From UBA6019 sp036564345 (GTDB lineage Bacteria > Chloroflexota > Dormibacteria > Dormibacterales > Dormibacteraceae), in the NCBI GenBank assembly GCA_036564345.1, contig DATCOZ010000159.1, positions 1-22,233 on the forward strand: a stretch of 22,233 nucleotides of DNA, given 5' to 3'. Numbering within the stretch: the first letter of the stretch is position 1; the number at the start of each line of letters is the position of its first letter. The notes under the pieces are model-generated. The model worked only from the letters and a program-made list of their open reading frames with translations. It was not told the DNA's origin and did not search any database. Shown piece after piece: positions 1-8,323 of the stretch. The position numbers and the translations under genes were made by a program.

Positions 1-771
1 CGTCCAGCCCTCGAGCAGGCCCGGATCGAGGTCGAACACCTCGACGCCCAGCGGCCGGCAGGTTGCCAGCGGGTCGCTCCCCTCGTCGCCCCAGCCCCAT
101 TCGGAGAGGTCGCCGCTGGGGCAGACCGAGATCGCACAGAGGAGGTCCTGCTCCGCGAGGAACTCGAAGTAGTCACCTTTGCGGGCCGGGCTCGGCTCCA
201 TGAAATACATCTCGTGGACCGGGTCGAGGCCTGTCACCTGGAAGACGTTGAGCACGTCGTGGACGTCCAGTTCGGTCAGGTGGAAAGGGGCGATCGCCCG
301 GGTCAGGTTGGCGTGGCAGGTGACGTCGAAGTCGCGCCCGTCGAGGAGCTTGTAGAGGTACGGATCGCACCGCGTGCCGAGTAGGTCGTGGCAGCGCCCG
401 CCGTTCGCTGTCGGCTCGGTCGGGAGGCTGTCATGGGTGATCGTCAGCATCGGCCGCAGATAGGGCAGACACGACCAGAGGCGGTCGAGCGTGGTGACGT
501 GGGCGCCCTGCAGCTGACGCGTGCGCGAGGCCCAGAACCGCTCGCGTGGGTTGGCGAGGTTCCAGAGGTTGAGGTCGCATACCTGCGGGCCCTCCACCGC
601 CACGATGCGAACGACCTGGCCGGCCAGGACCGGCCACGCATAACCGCTCCGAATGGGGACGACGTGCTGGTGCACCCTCGTCCTGCGCTCGGTTTCGCGC
701 CCGATGCGGAGGTACAGCTCGGTGTCGAATGCCAGGCGACCGGGCTGTTCGGGGTCTCGGTAGAGTCTCAC
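1..771 (-). CDS. DUF1989 / urea carboxylase-associated family protein, C-terminus cut by window edge
   Basis: The minus frame is open for 257 codons and leaves the window at base 1, so the C-terminus is missing. Family-like blocks are QVCDLNLWN (about residues 70-78), GGRCHDLLGTRCDPY, a DVLNVFQVTGLDP stretch, and KGDYFEFLAEQDLLCAISVCPSGD near the visible end. This Cys-rich pattern is typical of DUF1989 proteins annotated as urea carboxylase-associated; some members form carboxyguanidine deiminase. No urea carboxylase or allophanate hydrolase is visible here, so the reaction is unknown. GTG at 771 is chosen because an in-frame TAG lies 12 nt upstream. There is no Shine-Dalgarno, but a TAGAGT box sits 6 nt before the GTG, suggesting a leaderless transcript. 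It is divergent from the SDR at 917. Confidence 0.82.
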   Translation of the reverse strand, partial: MRLYRDPEQPGRLAFDTELYLRIGRETERRTRVHQHVVPIRSGYAWPVLAGQVVRIVAVEGPQVCDLNLWNLANPRERFWASRTRQLQGAHVTTLDRLWSCLPYLRPMLTITHDSLPTEPTANGGRCHDLLGTRCDPYLYKLLDGRDFDVTCHANLTRAIAPFHLTELDVHDVLNVFQVTGLDPVHEMYFMEPSPARKGDYFEFLAEQDLLCAISVCPSGDLSEWGWGDEGSDPLATCRPLGVEVFDLDPGLLEGWT

Positions 772-777
772 GGCCGG

Positions 778-783
778 ACTCTA
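778..783 (-). promoter_or_regulatory. Candidate -10 (TAGAGT) for the DUF1989 gene
   Basis: TAGAGT on the minus strand ends 6 nt before the GTG start at 771, the spacing expected for a leaderless start. No clear -35 is visible. Confidence 0.35.
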
Positions 784-856
784 GCCGACCGGTCGGTCGC
801 CGCCAAGAGACCTGTCGCCTGCGCCAAACCACCGGCTCCACCACGGCGCCGCCGGC

Positions 857-862
857 TATTTT
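857..862 (+). promoter_or_regulatory. Candidate -10 (TATTTT) for the SDR at 917
   Basis: TATTTT stands out in a very GC-rich gap between divergent genes, about 54 nt before the SDR start. A Shine-Dalgarno (AAGGAGGT) follows near 902-909. No good -35 is seen. Confidence 0.4.
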
Positions 863-916
863 GATTCGCACGCGCGCCAGCGCCCAACCGCCGCCATCCC
901 CAAGGAGGTCCAGCGA

Positions 917-1648
917 ATGAATCAGAAGGGTGCTCTCGCCCTGGTGACCGGCGGGTCGCGGGGCATTGGTGGGGCCTTCGTCCTGGAGGCGGTTCGCCGC
1001 GGCTATCGCGTCGTCTTCTCCTTCCGGTCACGGCGCGACGCCGCGGATCGGATGGTGGCGGAGGCGAAGCAGCTCGGCGGGGAGGCAATCCCGGTCCAGG
1101 CCGACCTCGAGGAGTTTGACGCCATCGGCCGCCTGGCCACCGCGGCCCGGGCCGAGGGCCGGGTCTCGCTGCTCGTGAACAACGCCGGCCTCGGCGAGGA
1201 GTACACCCTCCAGACCATGGGCAGGAAGGACTGGGAGCGGATGCTCGCGGTCAACCTGACGGCCCCCACCTTCCTGATCAAGGAGCTTCGGGACGACCTG
1301 GTCGCCACCCGGGGATCGATCCTCAACGTCAGCAGTGACGGGGGCGTCGCGGGCTCGCTCCACGGTGCACCCTATGGCGCCACCAAGGCGGGCATCGTCG
1401 GCCTGACCAAGACGATTGCGCGAGAGCTCGCGCCCGACGTGCGCTGCAACGCGATCGCGCCGGGGCCGGTTGCCACCGAGATGTGGTTCTCGATCGACCC
1501 CGAGGTCCAGAAGCAGGTCACCGAGCGGGAGGTGCTCCTGAAGCGAGTCGCACAGCCGGAGGACATCGCCCGCGCCGGCCTCGACATCGCCTCCTGGCCG
1601 GACGCCACCGGCATCGTCGTCGTGCTCGACGGCGGCCGGATCATGTGA
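917..1648 (+). CDS. SDR-family NAD(P)-dependent oxidoreductase (FabG-like)
   Basis: A 243-residue classical short-chain dehydrogenase/reductase. The cofactor loop TGGSRGIG is at residues 11-18, NNAG at 88-91, and the catalytic set N113, Ser139/140, Tyr153 and Lys157 is present. The C-terminal VLDGGRIM is the usual end of the fold. It should oxidise or reduce an alcohol/ketone with NAD(P)(H) in the cytosol; the substrate cannot be read, and a 3-oxoacyl-ACP reductase role is only one option. The ATG is preceded by a strong AAGGAGGT. It precedes the Liv transporter genes on the same strand with a 120-bp gap that holds a separate promoter-like site, so co-transcription is uncertain. Confidence 0.93.
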   Translation: MNQKGALALVTGGSRGIGGAFVLEAVRRGYRVVFSFRSRRDAADRMVAEAKQLGGEAIPVQADLEEFDAIGRLATAARAEGRVSLLVNNAGLGEEYTLQTMGRKDWERMLAVNLTAPTFLIKELRDDLVATRGSILNVSSDGGVAGSLHGAPYGATKAGIVGLTKTIARELAPDVRCNAIAPGPVATEMWFSIDPEVQKQVTEREVLLKRVAQPEDIARAGLDIASWPDATGIVVVLDGGRIM

Positions 1649-1682
1649 AGCGGTAAGCGTCCCGGAGAGAGCACCGGCGGAT

Positions 1683-1711
1683 TTGCCCGGGGCTGGACGC
1701 GGGAGTATGGT
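1683..1711 (+). promoter_or_regulatory. Candidate promoter for the liv transport operon
   Basis: TTGCCC at 1683-1688 and TATGGT at 1706-1711 are separated by exactly 17 nt, about 57 nt before livH. This is the best two-box promoter match upstream of the transporter genes. Confidence 0.5.
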
Positions 1712-1768
1712 TTTCTGGACTCACGTGCCCGTGGGCGCCGGAAGGGCCGGGAGGAGGGAGCGCTCCTG

Positions 1769-2668
1769 ATGTCGTATTTCGTCCAGTACACGATCAACGG
1801 CCTTACCGCGGGCGCCTTCTACGCCCTGGTCGCTCTCGGCTACACGATCGTTTACGGGATCATCCGGCTGATCAATTTCGCCCACGGCGACCTGACCATG
1901 GTGGGGGCTTTCGTCGGCTGGACCGCGCTCGTGCAGTTCGGACTCCACCGCCTCCCGCTCGCCCTCGCGATCGGCCTTGCGGCCGGCCTATCGATGCTCG
2001 TGACCAGCGTCATCAACGTGGGCATCCTGCGGTTCGCGTACCGGCCCCTGCTCAAGAAATCGCTCCTCGCGATCCTGATCACGGCGCTCGGCATGTCCCT
2101 GCTGCTGCAGAACGCGGCCCTCCTGATCTACGGCCCCAACATCGTCGCCTATCCGCCCCTGATCGGCTCGGCCGGCCTCCAGTTCGGCGTGATCCGCGCC
2201 TCTTACGGCCAGATCGTCTTCTTCAGCATCAGCATCCTGCTGATGGCCTTCCTCTACCTCTTCGTCCGCTACACGACCGTCGGCACCGCCATGCGCGCCC
2301 TGGCGGTCGACCACGACGCCGCCCGCCTGATGGGCATCGACGTCGACCGGGTGATCGCGATCGCGTTCATCCTCGGTGCGGTGCTGGCGGCCGCGGCCGG
2401 CGTGATGATCGGCCTCTACTACACCCAGATCAACTTCTTCCTCGGCTTCGTCCTCGGCCTGCGGGCGTTCACGGCCGCGGTGCTGGGCGGGATCGGGAAC
2501 ATCCCGGGCGCGATGGCGGGCGGATTGCTGATCGGCCTGCTCGAGTCGTACTGCGCCGGTTACCTGTCGAGCCGGTGGCAGGACGTCTTCGTCTTCGGCG
2601 TGCTTATCACAGTGCTGATCATCAAGCCGACCGGGCTCTTCGGCGAGCGCGTCGCCGAGCGGATGTAG
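1769..2668 (+). CDS. livH: Branched-chain amino acid-type ABC transporter permease LivH
   Basis: A 299-residue, very hydrophobic protein with several membrane-spanning stretches. It opens with the LivH pattern NGLTAGAFYALVALGYTIVYG followed by INFAHGD (about residues 36-42), and carries the conserved VLGGIGNIPGAMAGG loop near 245-260 that contacts the ATPase. LivH is one of two permease halves of HAAT-family importers for branched-chain amino acids, amides, urea or related solutes. A purine-rich GGGAGGAGGG lies near 1749-1758, a little far from the ATG. The stop is 4 nt before the next gene, which implies one operon. The substrate is set by the binding protein and cannot be inferred from this subunit. 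Confidence 0.95.
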   Translation: MSYFVQYTINGLTAGAFYALVALGYTIVYGIIRLINFAHGDLTMVGAFVGWTALVQFGLHRLPLALAIGLAAGLSMLVTSVINVGILRFAYRPLLKKSLLAILITALGMSLLLQNAALLIYGPNIVAYPPLIGSAGLQFGVIRASYGQIVFFSISILLMAFLYLFVRYTTVGTAMRALAVDHDAARLMGIDVDRVIAIAFILGAVLAAAAGVMIGLYYTQINFFLGFVLGLRAFTAAVLGGIGNIPGAMAGGLLIGLLESYCAGYLSSRWQDVFVFGVLITVLIIKPTGLFGERVAERM

Positions 2669-2672
2669 TCGG

Positions 2673-4553
2673 TTGGCCTCGGCGCCGGCCACCTGGCTCA
2701 AGTCCGCCGCCGCCCCCATCGAGCGAGCTCGGGTCCGGGTCCTGCGGCTGCCGTTCTGGACCCACGTCATCATGCTCGGCGTCGCCGCCATGGTGATCCC
2801 GCTCTGGGGCGACGACTACGTCACCGCCGTGTGTGTGTCGATCCTGACCTTCGCGATGCTCGGCATGGGCCTCAACATCGTGGTCGGCTACGCCGGTCTC
2901 CTCGACCTCGGTTACTGTGCCTTCTTCGCCATCGGCGCCTACACCACGGCGATCATGACCGTGAAGCTGGGCATCAACTTCTGGCTGACCCTGCCGCCGG
3001 CAATCGCCTTTGCCGGCATCGCGGGCGCGATCCTCGGCTATCCGACCTTGCGCCTCCGCAGCGACTACCTCGCGATCGTCACCCTCGGCTTCGGTGAGAT
3101 CGTCCGGATCCTCTTCACCAACTGGGACTACGTGGATGGGCCAAACGGCATCTGGAACATCCCGACCCCGCCCTTCTTCGGGCTCGAGAACTCGCCCGAC
3201 TTCCCCTATCAGGACTACTTCTATGGCATCGGGGTGGTCCTGGTCCTGATTGCCCTCATCTTCGCCCGCAACCTGTCCCTCTCACGGCTCGGGCGAGGCT
3301 GGGTCGCGGTACGGGAGGACGAGTTCGCCGCCGAAGCGGTCGGCGTTCCCACGCTCAACCTGAAGTTGCTGGCCTACACGATGGGCGGTATGTGGGCGGG
3401 CCTGGCGGGCGCCTTCTTCGCCTCCCGCGTCTCCGCCATCAACCCCTCCAGCTTCACCTTCCTCCTCTCCTCGCAGATCCTCATCCTGATCATCATCGGC
3501 GGCCTCGGAAGCCTCGGCGGGGTGATCCTGGGCGCGACGGTGGTGGTCGGGCTGCCGGAGCTTCTCCGGGGGATGCAGCAGACCCGCTTCCTCTTCTTCG
3601 CGGCGGGCCTGATCCTGATCATGCTGTTCCGCCCGCAGGGGCTCTGGCCGCAGCGCCGCAGCCGAGCCGCCCCTTTCCTGGGGCTCGAGGAGGGGGCGGA
3701 GAAGGGGGAGGTGGCGAGGGACTTCCGTCTCAAACCGGCGGTCCCCGAAGGCGAGGTCCTGCTGCGCGTCGAGGACCTGGTCCAGCGGTTCGGCGGCGTC
3801 AAGGCGGTCGACGGGGTCTCGCTCGAGGTTCACCGGGGCGAGATCCTGAGCGTCATCGGGCCCAACGGCGCCGGGAAGACGACCGTCTTCAACTGCATCA
3901 CAGGAGTTCAGCGCCCGAAGGGCGGCAGGATCACCTTCAACACCAGGTCGATCTCCGGACTGTCGGCGCACTCGATCGTCCATCGCGGCATCGCGCGCAC
4001 CTTCCAGGGCATCCGCCTCTTCAGGCAGATGGCCGTCTTCGAGAACGTGATGGTCGGCGCGTCAGTCCGCGAGCGCAACCTGCCATGGCAGGCTCTCCTC
4101 CACAGCGCCGGCGAGCGGCGCGACGAGAAGCGCGCGATGCACGAGGCGCGCTACTGGCTCGGCTTCGTCGGCCTGGCGGAGCAGGCGGGCAGGCTGGCCA
4201 CCGAGCTCTCCTACGCCGATCAGCGCCGCGTCGAGATCGCTCGCGCCCTGGCCTCGGAGCCGATGCTCGTGCTGCTCGACGAGCCCGCCGCGGGGATGAA
4301 CCCGACCGAGAAGTTCGACCTCATGCGCATGGTGCGCGAGATCCGCGAGCGCGGCGTCACGGTGGTCCTGATCGACCACGACATGTCGCTGGTCATGAAC
4401 GTGTCCGATCGCGTGATCGTCCTCGACCGCGGCCGGGTCATCGCCGAGGGTTCGCCGGCCAAGGTCCAGGCCAATCCGAGAGTGATCGAGGCCTACCTGG
4501 GTCGCGAGGACGAAGACGAGGAGTCGCCCGCCACAGTCGCTGCCGGCGGCTGA
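2673..4553 (+). CDS. LivM-LivG fusion: ABC transporter permease joined to ATP-binding domain
   Basis: A single 626-residue frame. Residues about 1-330 are a LivM-type permease (GLNIVVGYAGLLDLGYCAFF, then PTLRLRSDYLAIVTLGFGEI). A charged linker at about 326-362 leads to a complete LivG-type ATPase: Walker A GPNGAGKT at 396-403, signature LSYADQRR at 512-519, Walker B LLDEP with Asp536/Glu537, and switch His569. In most bacteria livM and livG are separate genes. The start is TTG at 2673, 4 nt after livH; it is the best placed initiator, but no strong Shine-Dalgarno is seen. The inner-membrane product would pair with LivH and LivF, giving ATPases LivG and LivF in one complex. Confidence 0.94.
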   Translation: MASAPATWLKSAAAPIERARVRVLRLPFWTHVIMLGVAAMVIPLWGDDYVTAVCVSILTFAMLGMGLNIVVGYAGLLDLGYCAFFAIGAYTTAIMTVKLGINFWLTLPPAIAFAGIAGAILGYPTLRLRSDYLAIVTLGFGEIVRILFTNWDYVDGPNGIWNIPTPPFFGLENSPDFPYQDYFYGIGVVLVLIALIFARNLSLSRLGRGWVAVREDEFAAEAVGVPTLNLKLLAYTMGGMWAGLAGAFFASRVSAINPSSFTFLLSSQILILIIIGGLGSLGGVILGATVVVGLPELLRGMQQTRFLFFAAGLILIMLFRPQGLWPQRRSRAAPFLGLEEGAEKGEVARDFRLKPAVPEGEVLLRVEDLVQRFGGVKAVDGVSLEVHRGEILSVIGPNGAGKTTVFNCITGVQRPKGGRITFNTRSISGLSAHSIVHRGIARTFQGIRLFRQMAVFENVMVGASVRERNLPWQALLHSAGERRDEKRAMHEARYWLGFVGLAEQAGRLATELSYADQRRVEIARALASEPMLVLLDEPAAGMNPTEKFDLMRMVREIRERGVTVVLIDHDMSLVMNVSDRVIVLDRGRVIAEGSPAKVQANPRVIEAYLGREDEDEESPATVAAGG

Positions 4554-4560
4554 AAAGAAG

Positions 4561-5316
4561 GTGCCACTGCTCGAGGTCAACGACATCCACGTCTTCTACG
4601 GCAACATCGAGGCGATACGCGGCGTCTCCATCCAGGTCGAGCCGGGCGAGATGGTCGCGATCCTCGGCAGCAACGGCGCCGGTAAGACGACCACCCTGCG
4701 GACCATCTCAGGACTGGAACGCACGCGCGGCGGGACGGTTGTCTTCGACGGCAACGACATCTCACGCACCCCCGCCCACCAGATCGTGGAGCGGGGCCTG
4801 TGCCAGGTGCCCGAAGGCCGTCGCATCTTCTCGACCCTCACCGTGCTCGAGAACCTGAACCTCGGCGGTTACGTGTACCGGCGCCGGCAGCAGGAGGTGA
4901 AGGCGCGCCGGGAGCGGGTGCTCGAGACCTTCCCCATCCTCGCCGAGCGCACCGGCCAGCTGGCGGGGACGCTCTCAGGGGGTGAGCAGCAGATGCTCGC
5001 GATCGGCCGCGCGCTCATGAACGATCCCAAGGTCCTGACCCTCGACGAACCGTCGCTGGGCCTGTCGCCGGTGCTCGCCAGGACGATCCTCAAGATCGTG
5101 CGTCGCTTCGCCGACCAGGGCGTGGCGGTCCTCCTCGTCGAGCAGAACGCCCGCCAGGCACTCCGGGTGGCCGACCGCGCTTACGTGCTGGAGACGGGCA
5201 GGATCGTCCTCGAGGGCAAGGCCAAGGACCTAGCCGCCGACGAGCGCGTGCAGCGCGCCTACCTCGGCGGATTCGAGACGATCGCCAAGGAAGAGGGCTC
5301 GGAGGCCGCCAGCTAG
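4561..5316 (+). CDS. livF: Branched-chain amino acid-type ABC transporter ATP-binding protein LivF
   Basis: A 251-residue ABC ATPase with Walker A GSNGAGKT at 36-43, signature LSGGEQQ at 138-144, Walker B LTLDEPSLGLSP, and switch His replaced in the region LLVEQNARQAL, which is the normal LivF form (EQN). The LivF-typical CQVPEGRRIFSTLTVLENL is present. The start is GTG at 4561, 7 nt after the livMG stop, with an AAGAAGG purine run just before it. It completes the importer except for the binding protein, which is probably the lipoprotein at 17607. It is the last gene of the transporter operon. Confidence 0.95.
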   Translation: MPLLEVNDIHVFYGNIEAIRGVSIQVEPGEMVAILGSNGAGKTTTLRTISGLERTRGGTVVFDGNDISRTPAHQIVERGLCQVPEGRRIFSTLTVLENLNLGGYVYRRRQQEVKARRERVLETFPILAERTGQLAGTLSGGEQQMLAIGRALMNDPKVLTLDEPSLGLSPVLARTILKIVRRFADQGVAVLLVEQNARQALRVADRAYVLETGRIVLEGKAKDLAADERVQRAYLGGFETIAKEEGSEAAS

Positions 5317-5394
5317 AGAGGCAGGTTTCGGAGTCCGTCAGCGCCTCTCCCGAATGCGTGGTCGGAGTCCGGCCAGCGAGAGTCTGCTACCCAG

Positions 5395-5826
5395 TTATTC
5401 GCCGCTTACGTTGGTGTAGTGGAGCCGTTCGATCCTGAGGCGGAGCAGGTCGCCCGACCCCGGGTTGCCGCCGCCCATCCAGGCGTCGACGTACCTGGCG
5501 CCGCCCTCGGGGCCCAGGTAGCGCTCGGCGATCTCGCGCACGAAGATGATCCGGTCGGGCTCCCCGATGACTTCGACGGCAACGTGGCCCGTGGCGCTGA
5601 CGACGTGGTAGGGCGCCTTCGCGGTCGACACGGTGAAGGCCGCCCGCGAGTCGGCGCGGAGGGCGCGGCACTTGTACGCGTCGGGCGGGCTCGCGACCTG
5701 GATCTCGTCGCCCGTGAACTTGAACCAGACGGGGATGACCCGCGGATAGCCGTCGAGCCCGAGGAAGCCGAGATTGCCGATATTGGGCTCGGAGAGCAGC
5801 CGCCGCCCGGCGGGATCGATGTCCAT
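5395..5826 (-). CDS. Pyridoxamine 5'-phosphate oxidase-fold (PPOX/split-barrel) protein
   Basis: A 143-residue split-beta-barrel protein. The PPOX pattern is visible: GNLGFLGLDGYPRVIPVWF, then a basic YKCRALRADSRAAFTVST, and SATGHVAVEVIGEPD. Such proteins bind FMN, F420, biliverdin or haem; which one is not clear here. The ATG at 5826 is used, 8 nt after the upstream cupin stop. An in-frame GTG overlapping that stop (TAGTG, at 5835) would add three residues and also fits translational coupling. It converges with livF, leaving a 78-bp gap in which no clear terminator was recognised. Confidence 0.85.
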   Translation of the reverse strand: MDIDPAGRRLLSEPNIGNLGFLGLDGYPRVIPVWFKFTGDEIQVASPPDAYKCRALRADSRAAFTVSTAKAPYHVVSATGHVAVEVIGEPDRIIFVREIAERYLGPEGGARYVDAWMGGGNPGSGDLLRLRIERLHYTNVSGE

Positions 5827-5834
5827 CCCGCGCA

Positions 5835-6206
5835 CTATCGCGAGTCGCGCTTGTCCCAGTTGCGCGGGTTCAGCACGAAGAACACCTCCGTGCCGGGCTT
5901 GCCGCGATAGGTGACGGTCGTTCCTTCCCCGATCAGGATCGCCTCGCCGGGCCCGGCTGCGACCCTCTTGCCGCTCGAGTCCTCGACCTCGGCCTCGCCC
6001 TGGACGACGAACAAGGTCTCGTCGTACTTGAGCGTCCAATCCTTCAGCTCGCCGCTGCCGTCCATCCGGACCCAGCCGCCACCCAGCGAGGTGAAGCCGG
6101 CCTGCGTCAAGCCGCGGGAGATTTCAAGGCCTTGCACGACCGTCGTGAACGGGACATCGCTCTGCCTGACGAGCGCGAGACCGGGTTTCGACAACTCCGA
6201 GGCCAT
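5835..6206 (-). CDS. EutQ-like cupin domain protein
   Basis: A 123-residue single cupin. The strand pattern YDETLFVVQGEAEVEDSSG, then AAGPGEAILIGEGTTVTYRG and VFFVLNP, resembles the EutQ/DUF861 cupin family rather than germin-like cupins, and the canonical two-His metal motif is not evident. EutQ in ethanolamine operons has acetate kinase activity, but no other eut gene is present, so that role should not be assumed. A strong GGAGGAGG lies 8-15 nt before the ATG. It is the first gene of a two-gene minus-strand operon with the PPOX protein and is divergent from the amino-acid dehydrogenase, so the two sides may share control. Confidence 0.82.
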   Translation of the reverse strand: MASELSKPGLALVRQSDVPFTTVVQGLEISRGLTQAGFTSLGGGWVRMDGSGELKDWTLKYDETLFVVQGEAEVEDSSGKRVAAGPGEAILIGEGTTVTYRGKPGTEVFFVLNPRNWDKRDSR

Positions 6207-6252
6207 GGTGGATTCCTCCTCCCGCGTGCTCGCGCCCGGCGCGGCCGGTCCA

Positions 6253-6282
6253 AGCCTACCGATTCGGGGGCTTAGCTATGCT
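6253..6282. promoter_or_regulatory. Divergent promoter region between cupin and amino-acid dehydrogenase
   Basis: In the 114-bp gap, TAGGCT on the minus strand (6253-6258) faces the cupin start and TATGCT on the plus strand (6277-6282) faces the dehydrogenase start. Each lies about 38-46 nt from its start codon, leaving room for a short leader with a Shine-Dalgarno on both sides. Confidence 0.4.
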
Positions 6283-6320
6283 TCGCCTCTCGCGTCGGCT
6301 CGTGATCGAGGAGTGGTGCC

Positions 6321-7511
6321 GTGAGCGCTGAGCCCTACCTTCGAGTGGTCTGGACCGACCCCGTGACAGGTCGCCACGGCTACTTGGTCATCGACCGCCT
6401 GGTTCGCGGTATCGCCGGCGGTGGCACCCGGGTGCGGCGGGGTGTGACGATCGAGGAGGTCGAGCGCCTGGCGCGCACGATGACCCTCAAGAACGGTTCG
6501 CTGAACGTGCCTTCCGGTGGCGCCAAGGCGGGACTCGACTGCGACATCGAGGAGCCCGGTGGCCACGAGATGCTGGTCCGCTTCCTCCGCGCCATGAAGC
6601 CGCTCCTGGAGACGCGCTGGGGGACAGCCGAAGACCTCGGAATAACCCAGGAGGAGCTCGACGCGGCCTTCAAGGAGATCGGGCTCCCGCTCTCCGTCTA
6701 CGCCGGCCTCCGGGTGAGCGGCGACTACGAGGGCGCGCTCCAGCGGGTGCTCCAGGGGCTATCGGTGAAGAGCCACGGCATCGGCCTTGCCGACCTGATC
6801 GGCGGTTATGGCGTGGCGGAGGCCGCGGCTGCCGCGATGGCCAAGCTCGGCCTCCCGCTCGAAGGCTCGCGCGCGGTGGTACAGGGCTTCGGGTCGATGG
6901 GCGGTGGCACCGCTCGCTACCTCGCCCGCAAGGGTGTGCGCGTGGTGGGCATCGTCGACGTCAAGGGCTGCGTGGTCGACCCCGACGGACTCGATGTAGA
7001 GGGCTTGCTGGCGACCCGTTCGAGCGCCGGTGGCGTCGACCGGTCGCGGTTGCCGGCCGGTGCGACCGAGCGGCCACGGGAGGAGTGGCTCGAGATCGAC
7101 GCCGAGGTCCTGGTGCCGGCGGCGCTGGGCGACGTTCTCACCGCGGAGAATGCGGGCAGGGTCCGTGCCCGCGTCGTGGTGGAGGCCGCCAACATCCCGA
7201 CCACCGATGAGGCCGGCCGGCGGCTGCACGACCGGGGCGTGATCGTGATCCCCGACTTCGTGGCCAATTCCGGCGCCAACGGCTGGTGGTGGATGGTGAT
7301 GCTGGGGTTGATCGAGCCCACCGAGCAGGCGGCGTACGACTACGCAGCCAGGACGCTCCACGACACGGTCGAACGGCTGCTGAACCTCAGCGCCGAGCGC
7401 CACCTAACCCCGCGCGAGGCGGCGGTCGAGATCGCCACCCAGAACACCGAGCGTCTTGCCCGCGAGTACGGCACCGAGGAGGCGAAGACTCCAGCCACGG
7501 CAGCGCCGTGA
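6321..7511 (+). CDS. Glu/Leu/Phe/Val dehydrogenase family protein
   Basis: A 396-residue amino-acid dehydrogenase that would interconvert an L-amino acid and its 2-oxo acid plus ammonia with NAD(P). The N-terminal catalytic domain shows GGGTR (33-37), Lys57 in MTLKNGS and Lys69 in PSGGAKAGLDC, the usual substrate and catalytic lysines. The cofactor domain has VVQGFGSMGG near 186-195 and ends with VEAANIPTTDEA and VIPDFVANSGANGWWW. The final tryptophan-rich stretch differs from the AGGV motif of classical glutamate dehydrogenases, so specificity may be altered. The start is GTG at 6321 with GAGGAG upstream. Its stop overlaps the next SDR by 4 nt (GTGA). Confidence 0.92.
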   Translation: MSAEPYLRVVWTDPVTGRHGYLVIDRLVRGIAGGGTRVRRGVTIEEVERLARTMTLKNGSLNVPSGGAKAGLDCDIEEPGGHEMLVRFLRAMKPLLETRWGTAEDLGITQEELDAAFKEIGLPLSVYAGLRVSGDYEGALQRVLQGLSVKSHGIGLADLIGGYGVAEAAAAAMAKLGLPLEGSRAVVQGFGSMGGGTARYLARKGVRVVGIVDVKGCVVDPDGLDVEGLLATRSSAGGVDRSRLPAGATERPREEWLEIDAEVLVPAALGDVLTAENAGRVRARVVVEAANIPTTDEAGRRLHDRGVIVIPDFVANSGANGWWWMVMLGLIEPTEQAAYDYAARTLHDTVERLLNLSAERHLTPREAAVEIATQNTERLAREYGTEEAKTPATAAP

Positions 7512-8275
7512 GCACGCCTTCAGCGCCCGGGCTGAACGGCCGCAACGCGCTCGTGACCGGCTCGAGCCGTGGCATCGGCCTCGCGGTGGCCCACGCGCTG
7601 GCGGCCGCGGGCGCCAGGGTTGTCCTCAACTCGCGCGATGCCCGCGCCGTCCGCGCCGCGGCTGAGGAGGTCGGCAACGGAGCCGTCGGCATTGCCGCCG
7701 ACCTCGGCAGCCCGGAGGGAGCCGCCGGCCTCGTTGACGAGGCGCTGGGCGCTCTCGGCAGCCTCGACATCCTGGTCAACAACGCCGGCATGGCGATGCC
7801 CGCGGAGTCGATCGAGCTCAGCGCTGCCGACTGGCAGCGGACGATCGACGTCGACCTCAGCGCGGTCTTCTACTGCGCGCAGGCGGCCGGCCGCCACATG
7901 CTCGTGCGCGGCTCCGGCTCGATCGTCAACCTCTCCTCCGTCCAGGCGTTCACGCCGCTCGCGCGCCGCGTCGCCTACGCCGCGTCGAAGGCCGGGGTCA
8001 TCGGAGTGACGAAGGCGCTCGCCGTGGAATGGGCGCCCAGGGTGAGGGTCAACGCAGTGGCGCCGGGTTATGTGGCGACGCAGATGGTCGAGGAGCTGGT
8101 GCAGGCGGGCCGGGTCAACGCCGACGCGGTCGCCGCGCGCACCCCGATGCGCCGGATGGCGCGGCCGGAAGAGATTGCCGCGGCTGTGCTGTTCCTCGCC
8201 TCTGACGGCGCCGGCTACATCACCGGTGAGACGCTCATGGTCGACGGCGGCTGGACGGCGTGGGCCGCGATCTGA
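7508..8275 (+). CDS. SDR-family oxidoreductase (FabG-like)
   Basis: A 255-residue classical SDR with TGSSRGIG at 17-24, NNAG at 91-94, Ser144, Tyr157 and Lys161 of the catalytic triad, the PGYVATQM loop, and a C-terminal MVDGGWTAW. It begins at GTG 7508, which overlaps the dehydrogenase stop (GTGA), so the two are translationally coupled and probably act on one pathway, for example a hydroxy/keto step beside an amino/keto step. The substrate is unknown. A longer in-frame extension into the dehydrogenase is not a credible start. Confidence 0.93.
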   Translation: MSTPSAPGLNGRNALVTGSSRGIGLAVAHALAAAGARVVLNSRDARAVRAAAEEVGNGAVGIAADLGSPEGAAGLVDEALGALGSLDILVNNAGMAMPAESIELSAADWQRTIDVDLSAVFYCAQAAGRHMLVRGSGSIVNLSSVQAFTPLARRVAYAASKAGVIGVTKALAVEWAPRVRVNAVAPGYVATQMVEELVQAGRVNADAVAARTPMRRMARPEEIAAAVLFLASDGAGYITGETLMVDGGWTAWAAI

Positions 8276-8308
8276 ACGCCCGGGTGGGACCCTTCCCGCC
8301 GCTCCCGC

Positions 8309-8314
8309 TATCGT
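8309..8314 (+). promoter_or_regulatory. Candidate -10 (TATCGT) for the amine oxidase
   Basis: TATCGT lies 9 nt before the ATG at 8324 in a 48-bp gap with no good Shine-Dalgarno, which suggests a leaderless start for the amine oxidase operon. Confidence 0.42.
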
Positions 8315-8323
8315 CGTGTTGAG

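Noticed and set aside
3392..4858. Open frame of 488 codons on the plus strand overlapping livMG and livF
   Set aside because: Its product is Arg/Pro/Gly repeats; the real frames carry all ABC motifs.
5835..6206. Ethanolamine utilisation (EutQ) operon
   Set aside because: Only a single EutQ-like cupin is present; no eutBC, eutE, shell proteins or other eut genes are in the window.
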